The notes beneath the pieces are model-generated. The model did not search any database. It was not told the DNA's origin and worked only from the letters and a program-made list of their open reading frames with translations. DNA of 64,000 bases from G965276765 sp965276825 (GTDB lineage: Bacteria; Actinomycetota; Acidimicrobiia; Acidimicrobiales; Palsa-688). This document shows, one piece after another, positions 61,102 through 64,000 of this stretch. The DNA is taken from NCBI GenBank assembly GCA_965276825.1, contig OZ255630.1, positions 2,542,001 through 2,606,000 of the forward strand, written 5' to 3'. Within the stretch, counting starts at the first letter, position 1. Each line of letters opens with the position of its first letter. Both the position numbers and the translations under genes were made by a program.

Positions 61102-61433
61102 CCCGCCGGTCGCCGTCAACTCCGATCCGCTCCCTGCGCCGCCGCTTCCAAGGGGACCGAACCGCAGCTGCCTATCCCAGCATGCGAGCTATCGTCAGCT
61201 CGTGGCAGAGCTGGTCGGCGGGGAGGCAGTCATTCGAGCGACAGCGGGAAGCCTCGGCGTGACTCTTATCGGGAGCGGCTTACGTAAGTCCAGCTGAGGG
61301 CGACATCGATCGACACAGCTCGTGTCAGCGGCCTGTGCAGGTCACCGACCTGAACGGCCGCGACAATCGCGACGGAGGGCCGCCCCGCGTGGGGCGGCCC
61401 TCCTGGCAAAACGATCCGGCAGTAGCCGGAGCC
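61102..61433 (-). terminator. rpoC downstream region with strong terminator hairpin (61374-61403)
   Basis: Gene-free 332 bases. GGAGGGCCGCCCC (61374-61386) and GGGGCGGCCCTCC (61391-61403) form a perfect 13-bp stem with a GCGT loop, about 30 bases past the rpoC stop. There is no U-tract on the rpoC side, so it is an L-shaped (actinobacterial-type) terminator, possibly used from both directions because the peptidase gene converges on it. Confidence 0.8.

Positions 61434-64000
<2,567 letters not shown>

Overview
The window is a high-GC actinobacterial chromosome segment. The DUF222/HNH gene, zinc-type S14, LuxR two-component genes and the GYWL-repeat amidase all fit Actinobacteria, and the amidase repeat style hints at Acidimicrobiia; that finer placement is inference. 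Its backbone is the conserved transcription/translation supercluster, on the minus strand. Read in transcription order it runs rpoC (61.4 kb to the right edge, partial), then rpsL-rpsG-fusA-tuf-rpsJ (36.0-31.0 kb), then rplC-rplD-rplW-rplB-rpsS-rplV-rpsC-rplP-rpmC-rpsQ-rplN-rplX-rplE-rpsN-rpsH-rplF-rplR-rpsE-rpmD-rplO-secY-adk-map-rpmJ-rpsM-rpsK-rpsD-rpoA-rplQ-truA (18.5-1.5 kb) and a topoisomerase IB. Most gene joins overlap by 1 or 4 bases (TGATG, TAGTG, GTGA), so translation is probably coupled. infA is missing from its usual place between map and rpmJ, where a 15-bp tandem repeat lies instead. S3, L22 and L4 carry long Ala/Thr/acidic C-terminal tails.

The conserved gene order is intact but two accessory islands split it. 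Island 1 (18.5-31.0 kb, between rplC and rpsJ) holds a penicillin-binding protein, a J-domain protein, a carotenoid oxygenase facing a TetR regulator across a promoter/operator, a short-chain dehydrogenase, a small helix-turn-helix protein, a methyltransferase, an IS110 element with a recognisable bridge-RNA-like structure, an intact IS3 element with a 3-bp target duplication, and a nucleotidyltransferase-like gene.

Island 2 (36.0-61.4 kb, between rpsL and rpoC) starts with a low-complexity ribbon-helix-helix protein, a frameshifted DUF222/HNH gene, a GNAT gene with an in-frame TGA and a flavodoxin-like protein. A toxin-antitoxin cluster follows (BrnT/BrnA-like, Phd/RelE, VapBC) around a sulfite-oxidase-family gene. 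Then come cell-envelope and transport genes: a GT51 transglycosylase, a phosphotriesterase/lactonase, a DHA2 MFS pump, a secreted glycoside-hydrolase-like protein with a ricin domain, an EEP-family membrane protein, a DrrAB-like ABC exporter, a second VapBC and a propeller-amidase. The island ends with a frameshifted sensor kinase plus a LuxR regulator, and a TasA/camelysin-like secreted protein paired with a SipW-type signal peptidase.

Three genes in island 2 carry one-base or one-codon lesions: a C8 run in the HNH gene, a missing base in the kinase and a TGA in the GNAT. These may be real decay or sequencing errors. No tRNA, rRNA or CRISPR array was seen.
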